A stretch of 59,151 bases of DNA from Ancylomarina sp. DW003. Lineage in GTDB: Bacteria; Bacteroidota; Bacteroidia; Bacteroidales; Marinifilaceae. A model generated the notes under the pieces. The model made no database searches, was not told the DNA's origin, and was given only the letters and a program-made list of their open reading frames with translations. Every line of letters starts with the position of its first letter. Position 1 is the first letter of the stretch. The translations under genes were made by a program, and so were the position numbers. Below, one piece after another: positions 47,978 through 58,161 of this stretch. The stretch spans positions 1 through 59,151 of the forward strand of contig NZ_JAKJSD010000023.1 of NCBI RefSeq assembly GCF_029029505.1, written 5' to 3'.

Positions 47978-49240
47978 ATGAGTTTTATCAAAAGAATGAT
48001 TTGTTTCTTGTTGCTGCTTTGGACAATGCCTGTTTTTTCGGCTAGTCTTCTTATTCCTATGGACGATATACAAAAGAATCACCTCAAGTCCTATGGTATT
48101 GCTTTTTGGGTTTTACAACACAATCAAGATATTCATTGGCTTTTGAATTATCGAGGAGGTAGTTTTCTCTTACCTTTTAACCCGGAAATAAAATCGGAGT
48201 GCCAAATACGTGGAGTCAGTTTTGAGATACTAAGTGATGCACAAACATCACAGATTTTAGGTGAGATAGCGAGTCCTGAAGTGAATATGGATGCTGTAAA
48301 ACTGCAGAAACCACCTAAAATGGCTGTTTACTCTCCCAAAGGCAAAAAGCCCTGGGATGACGCGGTTACTCTTGCTCTAAGCTATGCCGAAATTCCTTAC
48401 GACCTTATTTATGACGATGAAGTGATGAAAGGAGAATTGTCGAAATATGATTGGTTGCACCTGCATCATGAAGATTTTACGGGACAACATGGTAAGTTTT
48501 ATGCCGGTTATAAAAATTTAAAATGGTATAAAGATGAAGTTCGTGATAATCTGGCAAGAGCTAATCAATATGGCTTTTCAAAAGTTTCAGAACTTAAATT
48601 AGCTGTTAACCTTAAAATAAAAGCTTTTGTAGAGGCAGGTGGATTTTTGTTTGCCATGTGTTCGGCTACTGATACGTTCGATATTGCTCTTTCTGCCGAA
48701 CATACCGATATCTGTTCACATCAGTTCGATGGAGATCCTATGGATGAAGATGCTCAGGAGAAGCTCGATTTTAAAAATACTTTTGCTTTTGAAAACTTCA
48801 CATTGGAAAAAAATCCACTGGTTTATGAGTTCTCAGATATTGATGTGACTCAAACCAGAAAGGTGAAGAAAGATGAAGATTATTTTACTTTATTCGATTT
48901 TTCAGCAAAATGGGACCCTGTTCCAAGCATGTTATGTCAGAATCACAATAACCTAATTAAAGGTTTTATGGGACAAACAACAGCTTTCAATATTAATTTA
49001 ATTAAACCTAATGTTCTTATAATGGGGGAGAATAAACAGGCTGAAGAAGCTCGGTACATACATGGTACCTTTGGTAAGGGTACCTGGAGCTTTTTTGGAG
49101 GGCACGATCCTGAAGATTATCAACATTTGGTTGGTGATCCCCCTACTGACTTAAATCTTAAGAAAAATTCTTCGGGCTACCGTCTAATTTTGAATAATGT
49201 ACTATTTCCTGCGGCTAAAAAGAAAAAGCGTAAGACCTGA
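47978..49240 (+). CDS. Secreted protein of the Bacteroidetes 'asparagine synthetase B-like' family
   Basis: The start is the ATG giving MSFIKRMICFLLLLWTMPVFS, a clear signal peptide of about 20 residues (420 aa in all). The mature part starts SLLIPMDDIQKNHLKSYGIAFWVL and includes YDWLHLHHEDFTGQHGKF, FVEAGGFLFAMCSATDTFDIAL and GTFGKGTWSFFGGHDPEDYQH. I recall close relatives in many Bacteroidetes annotated as asparagine synthetase B, yet neither the amidotransferase nor the synthetase motifs are visible. The FVEAGGFLFAMCS segment recalls a ThuA/glutaminase-like fold. Function is unknown, probably periplasmic. Confidence 0.7.
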   Translation: MSFIKRMICFLLLLWTMPVFSASLLIPMDDIQKNHLKSYGIAFWVLQHNQDIHWLLNYRGGSFLLPFNPEIKSECQIRGVSFEILSDAQTSQILGEIASPEVNMDAVKLQKPPKMAVYSPKGKKPWDDAVTLALSYAEIPYDLIYDDEVMKGELSKYDWLHLHHEDFTGQHGKFYAGYKNLKWYKDEVRDNLARANQYGFSKVSELKLAVNLKIKAFVEAGGFLFAMCSATDTFDIALSAEHTDICSHQFDGDPMDEDAQEKLDFKNTFAFENFTLEKNPLVYEFSDIDVTQTRKVKKDEDYFTLFDFSAKWDPVPSMLCQNHNNLIKGFMGQTTAFNINLIKPNVLIMGENKQAEEARYIHGTFGKGTWSFFGGHDPEDYQHLVGDPPTDLNLKKNSSGYRLILNNVLFPAAKKKKRKT

Positions 49241-49855
49241 TGAGATGATTGTTCATCTGTGAAATGAATTCTTGTAAAATTTGTATGAAAAAACAAAAGG
49301 CTAAGCCCCCTAAGCCTAGCCTTTTTACACCTGTGTGATTCCCAAAATAGACTCAATATATTATTAACCATTTGCAAATTTATCGACCTTAGTTACTTAA
49401 CTATCCTTTAGAATTGTTTATGAAACTTTTGGTATCACATGGCGTTTGAATTTGGTTTGCGACCAAATTCGATCTTTACCATTACAAATCTAAGGCTTGT
49501 TTGTAAAATGATGTTATATATTGTGTTAATAAATATTAACAGACCTGCAAACGTTATAAATTTAGGCTTAAGTGTTGTTTTATGGTGATGAATGAACGGA
49601 TTTTTATTGTGTAAAATTTTAGCTGTTAATTTTTCATCGAATCAATTTTGAATTTAAGAATTGGAATGAAAGATGAGCTTATTTCCTATTGGTAATATTT
49701 CCAGAGGTTATGTGTTTAACGGATAGTACTTTATTATAATGAATTTGTTTTTCAGGTAAAAAATTATGTTTTCATTTTGAGTTATTTATAATCAAACTTA
49801 TTACTTTTGGGGCCTTTTGTCAATCCTAATGATTCTTTTGAAAACAGTGTGCTCC
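49241..49855. other. Intergenic region before the first large secreted protein
   Basis: These 615 bases hold a hairpin terminator (49295-49326) for the preceding gene and otherwise AT-rich sequence without a credible ORF. A promoter for the next gene is expected here but no exact -7/-33 pair stands out. Confidence 0.5.
49295..49326. terminator. Hairpin terminator after the secreted protein gene
   Basis: The stem AAAAGGCTA / TAGCCTTTT encloses an inner pairing GGCTtaGG-like core and is followed by a T run. It lies 54 bp after the stop codon at 49240. Confidence 0.8.
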
Positions 49856-52800
49856 ATGAATAATTTATATCTAAAATTTATATTATTATTTCTTTTTTGT
49901 TGTTTGTCAAAAAGTAGTGTCTATGCACAACAGTTCCCGGAAATATCTATAAATATTGATAAGTCAGAAATATTAAAAAATGGAGGTGAAGCAACTGTAA
50001 CTATTACTTTAAGTAAAAGGAGTGCAAAAGGCAAATTAGCTTCTTTCTCTTTAAGTTATGAAACTAATGGAACAGGATCGATGAACTACGATTATAATAT
50101 AGATCCTGTAATGTATTACTTTCAGTTTACAAAGAAGCAAAAGAGTATATCATTTAAGGTAAAAGGGATATATCAAAGATGGGGATCTTCAGATGTTGAC
50201 TTACGTATTTCGATATACGGTTTGAATAATTGTAATATAAATGGACTACGATATATTGATGTAAATATCAGTAATGTGTTGAATAACGAATATTGTACAT
50301 CTTATGGATATAATTACCCTATGGGAATTACAAATGTTCAATTTAATACAATAAGTAAAAGTAGCTCAGCTAATCCACCTTATACAGATAATTTATCAAC
50401 TTCTACTGATGTAGCAATAGGTTCAAGATATGACTTATCAGTTAGAGTAAATACCGCATCTAATTATAGGGTTCGTGTACGAGCATGGATTGATTGGAAT
50501 CAAAATAATCGGTTTGAGGACTCGGAACAATTTGATCTTGGTGTTGTTAGGAATAAGACTGATGGTCTAACTACTAATTCCCCATTAGGAATACAAATTC
50601 CTATCGGGGCAAAAATTGGTAATACAAGAATGCGTGTTTCTGCAAAATATAATGATTACGCATCTCCTTGTGATACTGATTTCTATGGAGAGGTTGAAGA
50701 CTATACTCTAAATGTATTACCAAAATTACCATTGGTTAGTTTAGAGACAGATAAATCTTCGATTGATGAAGATGGCGGAGCAGTTAAAGTAAGGGCATCT
50801 TTAAATGAGGTACATACTCAGGATATTATAGTGAACTTAAACTTTTCAGGTTCTGCATCGTCTGCAAATTATTCTTGTGTGAATCAAATTGTAATTCCAG
50901 CAGGTTCTACTTTCAGAGATATTATTCTTACAGCTGTAGATAATACAGTTAGCGATGGTAATAGGGATGTGAATATTGAAATTAATTCTATCGTAAATGC
51001 GAATGAAAATGGAGTTCAACAAAAAAAAATAACAATTGTTGATGACGATATTCCACCAAATTTGTCAATCGCCGATATAAGTGTTAACGAAGGGGATGGA
51101 GCGGCTGTTTTTAGAGCTACCTTAAGTTCGGTCAGTCTCAATAATATCAGTTTTAGATGGAGTACTGCAGATTGGACAGCTAGACAACCAGGTGATTATT
51201 CAAGAAAAACATGGACAAATGCAACTATACCTGCCGGCGAATTATATGTTGATTTGCCAGTGACTATTATTGATGATGCATCGCATGAAACAGATGAAAA
51301 GTTCACTTGTTATTTCAGAGATGTCAATAATGCAATTCTGTTGAATAATAGTGCTATTTGTATGATTATTGATAATGAAAATAGCTCCTCAATTGAAGTT
51401 GATCAGAAGTTACCTGAAAAAGATTTTATACCGGAAAAATTAGTAACTGATGTTTTGGTAACAGGCTGTTTGGAAGCAAGTGATATAAGATTTACAGGTG
51501 ATGTAAATTTTGGGGTAGGATTCTTCGAATCCGGAGATTCTGAATTTCCTTTAAGTTCAGGACTAATTTTATCTAATGGGAGAGTTAAGAATGCAGAGGG
51601 GCCTAATAATGGGGGAGCTAAAAGTGATGATAACTCGGGTTATGACTTTGATCGTAATAATAGAGATTCGGACTTGATGACCTTGGCAGGGACGGTATGG
51701 AATCGTTGGGATCGAAGATGGGAAAAAACTTATCATGATGTTCAAATTCTTGAGTTTGATTTTGTGCCCGCAGGCGATAAACTAGAATTTCGTTACATTT
51801 TTGCCTCAGAAGAATATCCTGATTACGCGTGTTCTAAATACAATGATGGTTTTGCATTTATTATCAGTGGAGAAGGTATTACAAATGATCCGGGATTATC
51901 AGGTAAGAATATTGCTTTGATTCCGAATTCGACTGATTGGGTGACCATTAACAACGTAAATGGTAGTAGTGATGACGGAAGTGGAACAGTTTGTGGAAGT
52001 TCAGCTAATTATGTAGATGAATCTAATGGGTATTCTACATCTTTTAATGGTAGAACTGAAGTTCTCACGGCTATTGCAAATGTAGAACCTTGTAAAACGT
52101 ATAATATTAAGCTTATTGTGTATGATAACTCAGATAAACAAATAAATTCCGCTGTTTTTCTAGAAGCCAATAGCTTCAAATCTAATGAAATTCAAGTTGA
52201 TAATATGATTGGTGCGATCACTGATAGTCAAGATGTAATGTTTGAAGGTTGTGATGGTAGTTATATGCGATTTATCAGGAATCAGAGTTATGATATAAAT
52301 AAGAAGATTAGCTTTAAAATGAATATAGCTGGAACGGCTAATAATGAAGTTGGACAACCGCAAGATTACGTTTATACTAATGCTAGTGGAGATTTAATAA
52401 ACGGAGGTGTATTTCCTACTACAATTGTAATTCCATCGGGAGAATCTTATGTAGATTATCATTATAAGGCTGTAGATGATGGAGTAATAGAAGGAGATGA
52501 AACCATTATTTTTAGGATAGATAAATGCCCATGTAGTGGGAGTGAATATTATGAGAAAACAGTAACAATTATCGATGCTCCTCAAATTGATGCTGTAGCT
52601 TCAGCAGCCATCCAATGTGTTGGTGGGGCAAATCCTGTTGCTACTATAACAGTTAAATTAACAGACGGTATCGATTCAAATAACTACTTGTACAGTTTTG
52701 ATGGAGGAACTACTTTTGATACCGATAATGTTAAAACTATTGCGAGTAGTTTGCCAGATGGGAGTGATTTGGTTGGGAAAACAATTTCAATTGTGGTGAA

Positions 52801-53662
52801 GGATTTATTTTCATGTAGTAATAATACTTTAACACGTACAACTAAAATTCCTTCTATATCACCGGTGTTAGCTAATGCCGGAGGACCAAGGAAGATGTGC
52901 GAAGGTAGTGGAGTGCAAATAATGGGGGAACCTGCTCCATATTGTGAATGGACTTGTAGTACACCTGATATTATTAATTATTTGAGTGATGTGAATGTTT
53001 CTAACCCTAGGATCGCAGATGACATTCCTGTGGGTGTGTATGAGTTTACATTAAGAGTACAGGATAAGGCAGGGTTTAACCCGACTTGTTTTGAGGAGGA
53101 TAAAATGATTCTAACTGTTTTGGAATCTCCTGTTATAGAGTCTGTTGTTGCAGATGATTATGAACTGTGTTCAGAAGAGAATGTTATGCTGCATGCGACA
53201 GTTACGAATTTGCCTGTTACCTACTCTTGGAACCCTTCAGATGGATTAAGCGATGCAAGAATTTCTAATCCTGTATTTTCAGCTAAAGTTTTAAGTGAAG
53301 AATCGAGAAGTTTTACCTTAACAGTTGAATCTGGCAATAAGTGTACTGCTGTGGCTAATTTAGTTCAAGCGATAAGTGTTTATCCACTTCCTACAGTAAT
53401 GCTAGATGTACCCTCTTCAAATCTTTGTTCAGATGGAACTGATGGTGAAATAAAGCTTAGTGCCAGTGGCGGTACACCAAGATTGGTTGCTCCTTTGTAC
53501 GATTATTCCTGGAGTCATGATGCAAGCTTAAACTCTTCAGAAGCATTGGGCTTGAATGCTGACAGATATACTATTACAGTGAGCGATTCTAAAGCCTGTT
53601 CGACTGTGAAAAGTTATGATATCAGCCAGAAGCCAAAGCCGATAGGTATCTTTTTTGAATGA
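49856..53662 (+). CDS. Large secreted multidomain protein (GEVED, Calx-beta, choice-of-anchor L)
   Basis: The start is the ATG giving MNNLYLKFILLFLFCCLSKSS, a signal peptide ending near VYAQQ (1268 aa). The order is a Calx-beta-like domain (20-120) and a GEVED domain (140-280: WIDWNQNNRFEDSEQ... GEVEDYTLNV). Two Calx-beta domains follow (295-510), then a choice-of-anchor L domain (about 525-770: LILSNGRVKN..., LEFRYIFASEEYPDYACSKYNDGFAFII). PKD/Ig-like domains and a SprB-like repeat end at the stop (GTDGEIKLSASGGTPRL...). The ending QKPKPIGIFFE replaces the usual type IX secretion C-terminal domain. It is a probable surface adhesin or matrix protein. Confidence 0.85.
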   Translation: MNNLYLKFILLFLFCCLSKSSVYAQQFPEISINIDKSEILKNGGEATVTITLSKRSAKGKLASFSLSYETNGTGSMNYDYNIDPVMYYFQFTKKQKSISFKVKGIYQRWGSSDVDLRISIYGLNNCNINGLRYIDVNISNVLNNEYCTSYGYNYPMGITNVQFNTISKSSSANPPYTDNLSTSTDVAIGSRYDLSVRVNTASNYRVRVRAWIDWNQNNRFEDSEQFDLGVVRNKTDGLTTNSPLGIQIPIGAKIGNTRMRVSAKYNDYASPCDTDFYGEVEDYTLNVLPKLPLVSLETDKSSIDEDGGAVKVRASLNEVHTQDIIVNLNFSGSASSANYSCVNQIVIPAGSTFRDIILTAVDNTVSDGNRDVNIEINSIVNANENGVQQKKITIVDDDIPPNLSIADISVNEGDGAAVFRATLSSVSLNNISFRWSTADWTARQPGDYSRKTWTNATIPAGELYVDLPVTIIDDASHETDEKFTCYFRDVNNAILLNNSAICMIIDNENSSSIEVDQKLPEKDFIPEKLVTDVLVTGCLEASDIRFTGDVNFGVGFFESGDSEFPLSSGLILSNGRVKNAEGPNNGGAKSDDNSGYDFDRNNRDSDLMTLAGTVWNRWDRRWEKTYHDVQILEFDFVPAGDKLEFRYIFASEEYPDYACSKYNDGFAFIISGEGITNDPGLSGKNIALIPNSTDWVTINNVNGSSDDGSGTVCGSSANYVDESNGYSTSFNGRTEVLTAIANVEPCKTYNIKLIVYDNSDKQINSAVFLEANSFKSNEIQVDNMIGAITDSQDVMFEGCDGSYMRFIRNQSYDINKKISFKMNIAGTANNEVGQPQDYVYTNASGDLINGGVFPTTIVIPSGESYVDYHYKAVDDGVIEGDETIIFRIDKCPCSGSEYYEKTVTIIDAPQIDAVASAAIQCVGGANPVATITVKLTDGIDSNNYLYSFDGGTTFDTDNVKTIASSLPDGSDLVGKTISIVVKDLFSCSNNTLTRTTKIPSISPVLANAGGPRKMCEGSGVQIMGEPAPYCEWTCSTPDIINYLSDVNVSNPRIADDIPVGVYEFTLRVQDKAGFNPTCFEEDKMILTVLESPVIESVVADDYELCSEENVMLHATVTNLPVTYSWNPSDGLSDARISNPVFSAKVLSEESRSFTLTVESGNKCTAVANLVQAISVYPLPTVMLDVPSSNLCSDGTDGEIKLSASGGTPRLVAPLYDYSWSHDASLNSSEALGLNADRYTITVSDSKACSTVKSYDISQKPKPIGIFFE

Positions 53663-53755
53663 TATTATCAATTATGCATAGTCTGATTTGAGTCATATTT
53701 TCTATATTAGTAGTTATTATCACTCTGTTTTAATTCAAATGGAAAATGATGACTT

Positions 53756-54071
53756 ATGAATAATTATGCACATAGAATTAAGATTGTTCTCTTATTTGCT
53801 TTTGTTTTCCAATGTATTATTGGTTATGGGCAGAGTGTAGAATTAGTATAGGTATCAATTTACCAATAGTAATACAAATCCTGACCCCAACCCAATTGAA
53901 TCTCCAGGTCTTGCATTGTCAGGTTTAAACTACTCAGGATCCTATGGCAATCCTTTTTCGTCACTTTATACAAATGTTGCTGATAGAACTATTGAGTTGA
54001 CAATTTCAACTTTGGGCTGTCAAGATATTAGTTGTAATGGTTCATTTTATGTGATTAATGGTATTTTATAG
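53756..54071 (+). pseudogene. Frameshifted remnant of a secreted protein
   Basis: A good signal peptide (MNNYAHRIKIVLLFAFVFQC, then IIGYGQS) runs into a TAG at 53849. A +1 frame that is open from 53847 continues without interruption for 74 codons (YRYQFTNSNTNPDPNPIESP... CNGSFYVINGIL) to TAG at 54069. The joined product looks like the start of a secreted surface protein that is frameshifted and also cut short. It lies between two large intact genes of the same kind. Confidence 0.7.
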
Positions 54072-54244
54072 CTTATGGCCATAAGCAGAAAGATCTAATC
54101 TATAATTTGTGCAGTTTAAATTAATTAGCAGATAATTTTTTAGATTTTTCAAATTATGCTTTTTTATTAAACTGGTTATGAGCATTTTTGTTACTTTAAG
54201 TTCCTGTTGTGAATTTTGTAGCTATTCAGAAAATTGTAATCTAT

Positions 54245-56629
54245 ATGAAAAACATCTACATAACATCTTTCTTGTTTGTTTTTTTTGTTTATTGGACTAG
54301 TGGCTCCATCTTGGCACAAGAGACAGTACGTGATAATTTCAGTTCAGTGAGCTATTCTAATAACAATGGAACGCAAAATTGGAGTTCCAATTGGATAGAG
54401 TCTAATGATGATAGTAGTTCTTCAAGTGGGCGTATACGTATTTCTGGTTCGCGCTTAAGGTTTGAAGATATTACACGTAATTCTCATCAAATCAAAAGGA
54501 GTGCTGATATTAATGGAGCAACATCTGCAACTTTATCTTTTGATTGGGAAGCTGTTGGGTTGGATCGTCAAAATAATAATAATAAGGAGCAATTAGATGT
54601 TCAGGTATCTGTTTCTGCAACGGGTACTTTTACAACTATTGGAACTTTGGATGGGAATCAATCTGATAGTTTTAGCGTTGATGTATCTGCTTATATCTCA
54701 AGTGAAATAACAATAAGATTTATTAATACCAGTACATGGCAGTATGGAGATTGGGAATCAGGAGAGTATGTGTATATTGATAACTTACAAATTTCTTATG
54801 TTTCTCCTACAGCATATTGTAATTCTTCCGGAAATACGGATTGGGAAACAAGTATTACGTTGGTAAATTTTAATACAATTAACAATACTTCGTCAAAATC
54901 TTCAGGATATGATGATTACACATCACAATCTACAGATGTAATTGCGGGAAGCGATTATGATTTAACTGTAAACCTTAATACAGATGGGAATTGGACCATA
55001 TACTCAATGGTATGGATTGATTGGAATCAGGATTTTGATTTTGATGATTCCGGAGAGGCATATGATTTAGGTTCGGCAACTAATGTAAGTGATGGTGCAA
55101 CAAATAGTTCTCCTTTAAGTATAACAATTCCTGTTGGTGCAATTGTTGGCAATACTCGTATGAGAGTATCAGCTAAGTATAATGATTATCCATCTACTTG
55201 TGAAACAGATTTTGATGGAGAGGTTGAAGATTACACTATAAACGTTGTTTCTAGTTCTGTGCCTACTATTACCTCCTTTATCCCAGGCAATGCCTGTTCC
55301 AATTCAAGTCAGGTGATTACGATTACAGGAACTAACTTTACGGGAGCAACAGCTGTTAGCTTTAACGGTGTAGCGGCTGCGAGCTATACTGTGAGCAGCG
55401 ATACTCAGATCACTGCTACTTTACCTGCCTTGGCTACTTCTGGTGCGATAAGTGTGACAAATGCTGATGGAACTGCAACAAGTACAGGAGATTTTACTGT
55501 AAATCCTTTACCTGCTGCTGCGGGTAATATTACAGGTACTGATATTGTTCTTCCTGGAGATACGAAGACCTATGTTTGTGCCGCCATTACGGATGCTACA
55601 AGTTATGAGTGGACAATTAGTGGGGATGGAGCAAGTATTACCAATAACGGAACTCAGGCTGATGTTCAATTTGATTCAGATGCTAGTCCTGGAGATAGAA
55701 CCTTAACAGTAAAAGGAGTAAATTCATGTGGAGATGGTACGGCGTCAACATATAATATATACGTTCGACCTACCTATGCTTGTCAAACAACTATTGTCAA
55801 CTGGGATTTTGATAGCCCGGATTTAAATGGCCTCGACTGGAAGGGGTATTCGACTGTAAATGGTTGGTCGTCTAGTCTTAATAATATTGAAATTTGGAGA
55901 AATGGATTTATGGGCATTACGACACCTGACGGAGGACAGTTTAGTGAGTTGAATTCGATTGGGCAAAATGAAATTTGGCAGGATTTGACAACTACGCCAG
56001 GAGCTAGAATGAGATGGGCAATAACCTATCGGTATAGAAGCAGTAGTTCAGAATCTGTTCGATTAAAGATTGGTGCTGTTGGTGCACTTGTGGATATTAC
56101 TGATATTTCAAATAATAACGGTGATGGATGGGTGGTTCACTCCGGTTTTTATATTGTTCCTGCCGGACAAACGACTACACAGTTTCGGATTGCCAGTTTA
56201 AACTCAGGTTCAGCTTCAAATCTTATTGATAACATCCAGTTCTATCCTATTGAAGTTGATGTTGAAAAACCTACTTTTGATTCTCCTGCAGATTCAGATG
56301 GAGATGGTTTTGTTGTATCGGAATGCGTCGATGCTACAAATCTAGTGGTGAATAATATTGATGTAAGTAATTTAGCTGATAATTGCACCCCTGTTGATAA
56401 TTTGGTGATTGAATACACAATTGTTAAAGAGGATGGAACTATATTGGTTAATTATGGAGATGATCCTACAGGAGCTGCTACATCCAGTGATGCAAGTGGG
56501 TACAGTTTTCCATTAGGGATAAACACCGTAACATATAGAGTGAAAGATGAAGCTGGGAATTCAGAAAGTAGCATTATTAAAATTGTCATTCACCCAGACC
56601 CAAGCCCTATTGGAATCTATCATGATTAA
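54245..56629 (+). CDS. Large secreted protein (GEVED, IPT/TIG, HYR-like)
   Basis: The start is the ATG giving MKNIYITSFLFVFFVYWTSG, with a signal peptide ending near ILAQE (794 aa). After an N-terminal lectin-like beta domain (30-190) comes a GEVED domain (WIDWNQDFDFDDSGEAYDLG... GEVEDYTINV, 195-340) closely like that of the gene at 49856. An IPT/TIG domain (345-430), a PKD-like domain (435-520), a carbohydrate-binding-like domain (520-675) and a HYR-like domain follow. It ends HPDPSPIGIYHD. There is no type IX or type I sorting domain of normal size. The role is probably surface adhesion or polysaccharide binding. Confidence 0.83.
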   Translation: MKNIYITSFLFVFFVYWTSGSILAQETVRDNFSSVSYSNNNGTQNWSSNWIESNDDSSSSSGRIRISGSRLRFEDITRNSHQIKRSADINGATSATLSFDWEAVGLDRQNNNNKEQLDVQVSVSATGTFTTIGTLDGNQSDSFSVDVSAYISSEITIRFINTSTWQYGDWESGEYVYIDNLQISYVSPTAYCNSSGNTDWETSITLVNFNTINNTSSKSSGYDDYTSQSTDVIAGSDYDLTVNLNTDGNWTIYSMVWIDWNQDFDFDDSGEAYDLGSATNVSDGATNSSPLSITIPVGAIVGNTRMRVSAKYNDYPSTCETDFDGEVEDYTINVVSSSVPTITSFIPGNACSNSSQVITITGTNFTGATAVSFNGVAAASYTVSSDTQITATLPALATSGAISVTNADGTATSTGDFTVNPLPAAAGNITGTDIVLPGDTKTYVCAAITDATSYEWTISGDGASITNNGTQADVQFDSDASPGDRTLTVKGVNSCGDGTASTYNIYVRPTYACQTTIVNWDFDSPDLNGLDWKGYSTVNGWSSSLNNIEIWRNGFMGITTPDGGQFSELNSIGQNEIWQDLTTTPGARMRWAITYRYRSSSSESVRLKIGAVGALVDITDISNNNGDGWVVHSGFYIVPAGQTTTQFRIASLNSGSASNLIDNIQFYPIEVDVEKPTFDSPADSDGDGFVVSECVDATNLVVNNIDVSNLADNCTPVDNLVIEYTIVKEDGTILVNYGDDPTGAATSSDASGYSFPLGINTVTYRVKDEAGNSESSIIKIVIHPDPSPIGIYHD

Positions 56630-56655
56630 TTATGTTTTTTGACTAGATAATAGTT

Positions 56656-57348
56656 TTAAAAAATTTCAACCAATTCCTTTAAGTTTTCAATTTCGAAAGT
56701 CAATTTCTCATTGTGTTTTGATTTTCGGGGATTGAAAAAGATATGATCCATACCAAAATCTTTTGCGCCCTTAATATCTGTGCTTAAATCATCACCTATC
56801 ATGATGCATTCTTCAGATTGAGCACCAGTTTGATTTAGAGCAAATTCAAAAATTTGAGAATGAGGCTTATTGGCACCTGCATCTTCAGATGTGATGACTT
56901 TAGTGAAGTAACCATCTAAATTTGAATTTCTAAGTTTACGCCCTTGTACTTCATTAAAACCATTGGTGATGATATGAAGTTGGTAGTTTTTATTTTTTAA
57001 ATATGCCAGACATTTGTGTGTATGTGGAAACGTTTCTGTTTGTAAAGGACTAAGATTAATGAAATCGTTGGCAATTTCTTTGGCCAAATTAATATCATCT
57101 AATCCAGATTCTTTGAGAGTTAGGTGAAAGCGTCGATAACTTAATTCGTCCTTTTCTATACGATTCTGATAATAAGCAATCCAGAGTTTTTTATTATGGT
57201 ATTCGTATCTGTTCTTAAAAAATAAGAAATTGCCAAATGTACTTCCAAGGTTGAAGTCTCTAAAGAGTTGTTGTAGCGTTTTTTCAGAATTTTTGTCAAA
57301 ATCCCAAAGAGTTCTGTCTAAGTCGAAAAATATATGCTTGTATTTCAT
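56656..57348 (-). CDS. HAD-superfamily hydrolase, YjjG-like nucleotidase
   Basis: The start is placed at the ATG giving MKYKHIFFDLDRTLWDFDKN (230 aa). The longer frame begins at TTG. HAD motif I is FFDLDRTLWDF with the nucleophile and acid aspartates, motif II is HIITNGF, the lysine is in GANKPHSQIFE, and motif IV is CIMIGDDLSTDIKGA. The FDLDRTLWDF form and helical cap resemble the YjjG/YfnB house-cleaning pyrimidine nucleotidases. It is in convergent orientation to the secreted protein gene before it. Confidence 0.88.
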   Translation of the reverse strand: MKYKHIFFDLDRTLWDFDKNSEKTLQQLFRDFNLGSTFGNFLFFKNRYEYHNKKLWIAYYQNRIEKDELSYRRFHLTLKESGLDDINLAKEIANDFINLSPLQTETFPHTHKCLAYLKNKNYQLHIITNGFNEVQGRKLRNSNLDGYFTKVITSEDAGANKPHSQIFEFALNQTGAQSEECIMIGDDLSTDIKGAKDFGMDHIFFNPRKSKHNEKLTFEIENLKELVEIF

Positions 57349-58161
57349 TTTATGAGCTATTTTCTTCAAATATATCCTAATTTTTTCGAAACTAAATTTT
57401 GCTTATAATTTGCCAGCTAATTAATGAATCATAATGTTCTGTTTTGTGAGTTGTTTTTTAATTTTATTTCAATGATGAATGATTGTTTTTGTGTGATTAA
57501 TGTTTTTTTTAGAAGATTAAGTGGTTTTTTTGCTTTAATGTTAAAAAAGTTTAAATTTGAAGTATTGGATGAGATGTTTAAAATGTAGTGAATTGATTTC
57601 ACAATCTTAGGTCTTATAATTAAGCTTGATAGGTGAAATTAAAAATATTGTTTATTGTAGATAATTTTATCGTAAAGATGATCTTGGTATCAGTTGAAGA
57701 TAAAAATTTGCTCTACTATCACTCTGGAAAAATTTAATAATTAGTTTAGATATCTCCCGTGAATTGGGCATAAGATGGATGATGTATTTATGAATAATAA
57801 ACTTTGAATGCGAATATGTATACTGATCTTTGATTTTAATATGATATTTTTCTGTTGAAAGTATTATTGTTGTTAGAAGTTACAATTTGTTGCGGTTAAA
57901 CGATACTTTTGGTTAACGTATTGAAATATAGCTTCCATAATTAATATTTTTTGATAAGAGGATTGCCTGTGAACGCTGCAATGTCTATATTTGTCGTCAG
58001 GATAAAATCAATTTTAGCAGGAACATAAGATCTTTTAGTCTAAAACAAAAAACTGTTTAAGATGAATTGTTTGCGTTTTATGTTATTTTGTTTATCTTAA
58101 ACATGTCTATTTTAAGCGCATTGAGCGAAAATTTAGAGGAATGATAATAAAATATTAGTAT
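57349..58161. other. Long intergenic region with a promoter
   Basis: These 813 bases between divergent genes hold no credible ORF. They are AT-rich. The only clear element is the near-consensus promoter at 57963-57993, which reads toward the partial secreted-protein gene and would give a leader of about 160 bases. Confidence 0.55.
57963..57993 (+). promoter_or_regulatory. Near-consensus Bacteroidetes promoter
   Basis: TTG (57963-57965), a 20-base spacer and TATATTTG (57986-57993) match the -33/-7 consensus of Bacteroidetes primary-sigma promoters. It faces the gene starting at 58162. Confidence 0.7.

Noticed and set aside
47978-49240. Functional asparagine synthetase
   Set aside because: Although relatives are often given that name, no N-terminal amidotransferase cysteine domain or ATP-pyrophosphatase loop is visible and the protein has a signal peptide.
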